Shown piece by piece: positions 6,597 to 7,773 of a DNA stretch of 7,773 nucleotides. The DNA is from Xanthobacteraceae bacterium. GTDB taxonomy: Bacteria; Pseudomonadota; Alphaproteobacteria; Rhizobiales; Xanthobacteraceae. The position numbers were made by a program, and so were the translations under genes. How positions within the stretch are numbered: the first letter of the stretch is position 1; every line of letters begins with the position of its first letter. Where the stretch lies: the NCBI GenBank assembly GCA_030037185.1, contig JASHRR010001484.1, positions 1 to 7,773 on the forward strand. The letters run 5' to 3'. The notes under the pieces were generated by a model. It did no database searches and had not been told where the DNA came from. It saw only the letters and a list, made by a program, of their open reading frames with translations.

Positions 6597-6702
6597 GTGC
6601 AAGCCACCCCGCCCCTGAGTACCGGGAGGGCCGGATTGCACGGGACCCCCTTTCCTTCGCCGCTTGCAACAGGGTAGGAAGGGGCAACCGCCATGCCCTT
6701 TT
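6597..6702 (+). promoter_or_regulatory. Structured interval between the M48 and DsbA-family genes, with overlapping hairpins
   Basis: Three stems can be drawn in the 178-base gap. H1 pairs GTGCAA (6597-6602) with TTGCAC (6636-6641) and encloses GCCC/GGGC (6611-6614, 6628-6631). H2 pairs 6647-6656 with AGGAAGGGG (6676-6684), with one bulged T. H3 pairs about 6678-6686 with 6694-6702 around a seven-base ACCGCCA loop and ends in TTTT, so it looks like a weak intrinsic terminator. H2 and H3 share bases 6678-6684 and cannot form together, which is the geometry of an attenuator. GC-rich DNA makes such stems by chance often, so the regulatory reading is tentative. No known riboswitch motif was recognised. 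Confidence 0.3.
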
Positions 6703-6718
6703 GCCCGACGTTTGAACT

Positions 6719-6723
6719 GAGGA
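6719..6723 (+). promoter_or_regulatory. Ribosome binding site of the DsbA-family gene
   Basis: GAGGA lies seven bases before the ATG at 6731, the best Shine-Dalgarno in the window. It favours 6731 over the adjacent ATG at 6734 and later methionine codons. Confidence 0.7.
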
Positions 6724-6730
6724 ACCAAAC

Positions 6731-7501
6731 ATGATGCGGATGATCAAGAGACTGACCGGAGCAGGCGCAGCCGCCCTGCTGATGCTGGCGCTGCCGGTTG
6801 CGGCGCAGGAATTCACCGCGCCGCAGAAGAGCGAGATCGAGGCCATCATCCGCGACTACCTCGTGAGCCACCCGGAGGTACTCCAGGACGCAATCGCCGA
6901 GCTCGACAAGCGGCAGGCCGCCGCCGATCTCGAAAAAGCCAAGAGCGCCATCGCCAGCAACGCCGAGACGCTGTTCAACTCGAACCGCCAAGTCGTGCTG
7001 GGCAACCCGAGCGGCGACGTCACCATGGTGGAGTTCTTCGACTACAACTGCGGCTTTTGCAAACGCGCTTTGCCAGACATGCTGAGCCTGTTGAAGGACG
7101 ACCCGAAGCTTAAAGTCATCCTCAAGGAATTTCCCGTGCTTGGACCCGGCTCGGTGGAAGCCGCCAAGGTCGCCGTCGCGGTGCGCATGCAGGACAAGAG
7201 CGGCAAGAAATATCTCGAATTTCATCAGAAGCTCCTGGGCGGGCGGGGCCAGGCCGACAAGGCACGGGCGCTCGCGGTTGCCAAGGAGGTCGGCCTCGAC
7301 ATGAAGCGCGTTGACACCGACATGGCGAGCGATGAGGTCAAGGTCTCGCTTGAGGAGACCCTCAAGCTTGGCGAGACGCTCGGGCTCAATGGTACGCCGA
7401 GCTATATCATCGGCGACGATGTGGTGATCGGCGCGGTCGGTCTTGACGCGCTGCGCACCAAGGTCAGTACGGCCCGTTGCGGCAAAGCCACCTGCGGCTG
7501 A
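6731..7501 (+). CDS. Periplasmic DsbA-family thiol:disulfide oxidoreductase with ScsC-like N-terminal domain
   Basis: The 256-residue secreted protein should form, break or shuffle disulfides in periplasmic proteins. The signal peptide has basic residues (RMIKR) followed by a hydrophobic core, with likely cleavage after LPVAA (residue 25). An N-terminal helical domain (about 30-85) with EIEAIIRDYLVSHPEVLQDA resembles the ScsC oligomerisation domain. The thioredoxin-fold domain begins near 88 (VVLGNPSGDVTMVEFFDYNC). It carries the redox motif CGFC (Cys107, Cys110), an inserted helical region, and the cis-proline loop GTPSYIIG (221-228, Pro223). Two further cysteines sit at the extreme C-terminus (Cys250 and Cys255, in RCGKATCG). 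CGFC rather than DsbA's CPHC leaves open whether it is an oxidase or an isomerase. It follows the BepA-like gene on the same strand, so co-transcription is plausible but the 178-base gap may be regulated. Confidence 0.93.
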   Translation: MMRMIKRLTGAGAAALLMLALPVAAQEFTAPQKSEIEAIIRDYLVSHPEVLQDAIAELDKRQAAADLEKAKSAIASNAETLFNSNRQVVLGNPSGDVTMVEFFDYNCGFCKRALPDMLSLLKDDPKLKVILKEFPVLGPGSVEAAKVAVAVRMQDKSGKKYLEFHQKLLGGRGQADKARALAVAKEVGLDMKRVDTDMASDEVKVSLEETLKLGETLGLNGTPSYIIGDDVVIGAVGLDALRTKVSTARCGKATCG

Positions 7502-7773
7502 GCAGGCGGATTTCGAGCAAGCGAGACCGCTTGTTGCGCAGGTAAAGGCGGTCTCTCGCGCCGCCTTGTACCTTGCGACGCCTGTTCGCGTGGCGGGAAG
7601 GGCAGGGGCTGCAGGCTGCCGTTTTTTGACGGCGGCGCTTGCCGAGGACGTCATGCTGCGATAGCGCTTGAACCTCTCCTGCGGCATCGCCCCGCCCGGT
7701 TATCCGGGGAGACGATGACCTGCGGGCCGACCCGGCAAGACGCGGACGGTTTTGCGCCGACCGGCCGGCGGGC
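7502..7773. other. Non-coding tail of the window
   Basis: I find no supportable gene in these 272 bases. They hold an inverted repeat GAGACCGC/GCGGTCTC (7523-7530, 7548-7555), a stem plus T-tract listed separately, and a CCCGG-TTAT-CCGGG hairpin (7695-7708). An ATG at 7713 opens a frame to the window edge (MTCGPTRQDADG...), but it shows no recognisable family. The next gene presumably starts beyond the window. Confidence 0.5.
7601..7627 (+). terminator. Candidate intrinsic terminator downstream of the DsbA-family gene
   Basis: GGCAG (7601-7605) pairs with CTGCC (7616-7620) around a ten-base loop, followed after one G by six T residues (7622-7627). This is the longest T-run downstream of the gene's stop at 7501, and it sits about 100 bases after it. 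The stem is only five pairs, so the signal is moderate. A second small stem (GCCGT/ACGGC) surrounds the T-tract itself and would compete. Confidence 0.35.

Noticed and set aside
6597..6641. Possible known riboswitch (cobalamin-like GCCAC context) before the DsbA-family gene
   Set aside because: Only a short GCCAC resemblance is present; the conserved core elements of the cobalamin class are not seen.
7443..7664. A 73-codon plus frame overlapping the end of the DsbA-family gene
   Set aside because: It starts inside the confirmed gene in another frame, has no in-frame start after 7501 with a ribosome site, and shows no motif.
6521..7687. A 388-codon minus-strand open frame across the DsbA-family gene
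   Set aside because: It is fully antisense to a gene with a clear signal peptide, CGFC motif and ribosome site. Its translation is low-complexity and matches no family I know; long antisense frames are common in high-GC coding DNA.

Overview
This is a GC-rich chromosomal stretch (about two-thirds G+C by eye). It has the gene content of a free-living alphaproteobacterium. The protein style and the Cys-type intracellular PHA depolymerase point to the Bradyrhizobium/Rhodopseudomonas group of Hyphomicrobiales, which is an inference from family resemblance and not a database result. All seven main genes look intact except the first, which is cut by the window edge. I see no IS element, phage gene, CRISPR array, tRNA or rRNA.

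Layout. Positions 2-400 (+) hold the 3' part of an O6-alkylguanine-DNA alkyltransferase. It converges on a YoaK/DUF1275 membrane protein (432-1184, -), which lies downstream of an intracellular polyhydroxyalkanoate depolymerase, phaZ (1307-2518, -). A 255-bp divergent promoter region separates phaZ from a glutathione S-transferase-like gene (2774-3430, +). That gene converges on a PLP-dependent class I/II aminotransferase (3627-4847, -). Directly upstream of the aminotransferase, on the same strand, is a possible 48-codon small ORF (4854-5000, -). A second divergent region leads to a periplasmic M48 metalloprotease with TPRs of the BepA/YfgC type (5092-6552, +). After a 178-bp structured gap comes a periplasmic DsbA-family thiol oxidoreductase with a ScsC-like N-terminal domain (6731-7501, +). 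The last 272 bp carry no gene I can support, only hairpins and one T-tract.

How the genes fit together. The left half is housekeeping: DNA alkylation repair, carbon-store mobilisation, thiol metabolism and amino-acid metabolism. The right half is an envelope pair, a zinc protease/chaperone for outer-membrane proteins next to a secreted dithiol oxidoreductase. In E. coli, BepA acts on the disulfide-bonded protein LptD, so the adjacency suggests a shared role in outer-membrane protein quality control.

No clearly new system is visible. The items most worth checking are the possible small ORF coupled to the aminotransferase, the overlapping hairpins upstream of the DsbA-family gene, and the extra C-terminal cysteine pair of that protein.
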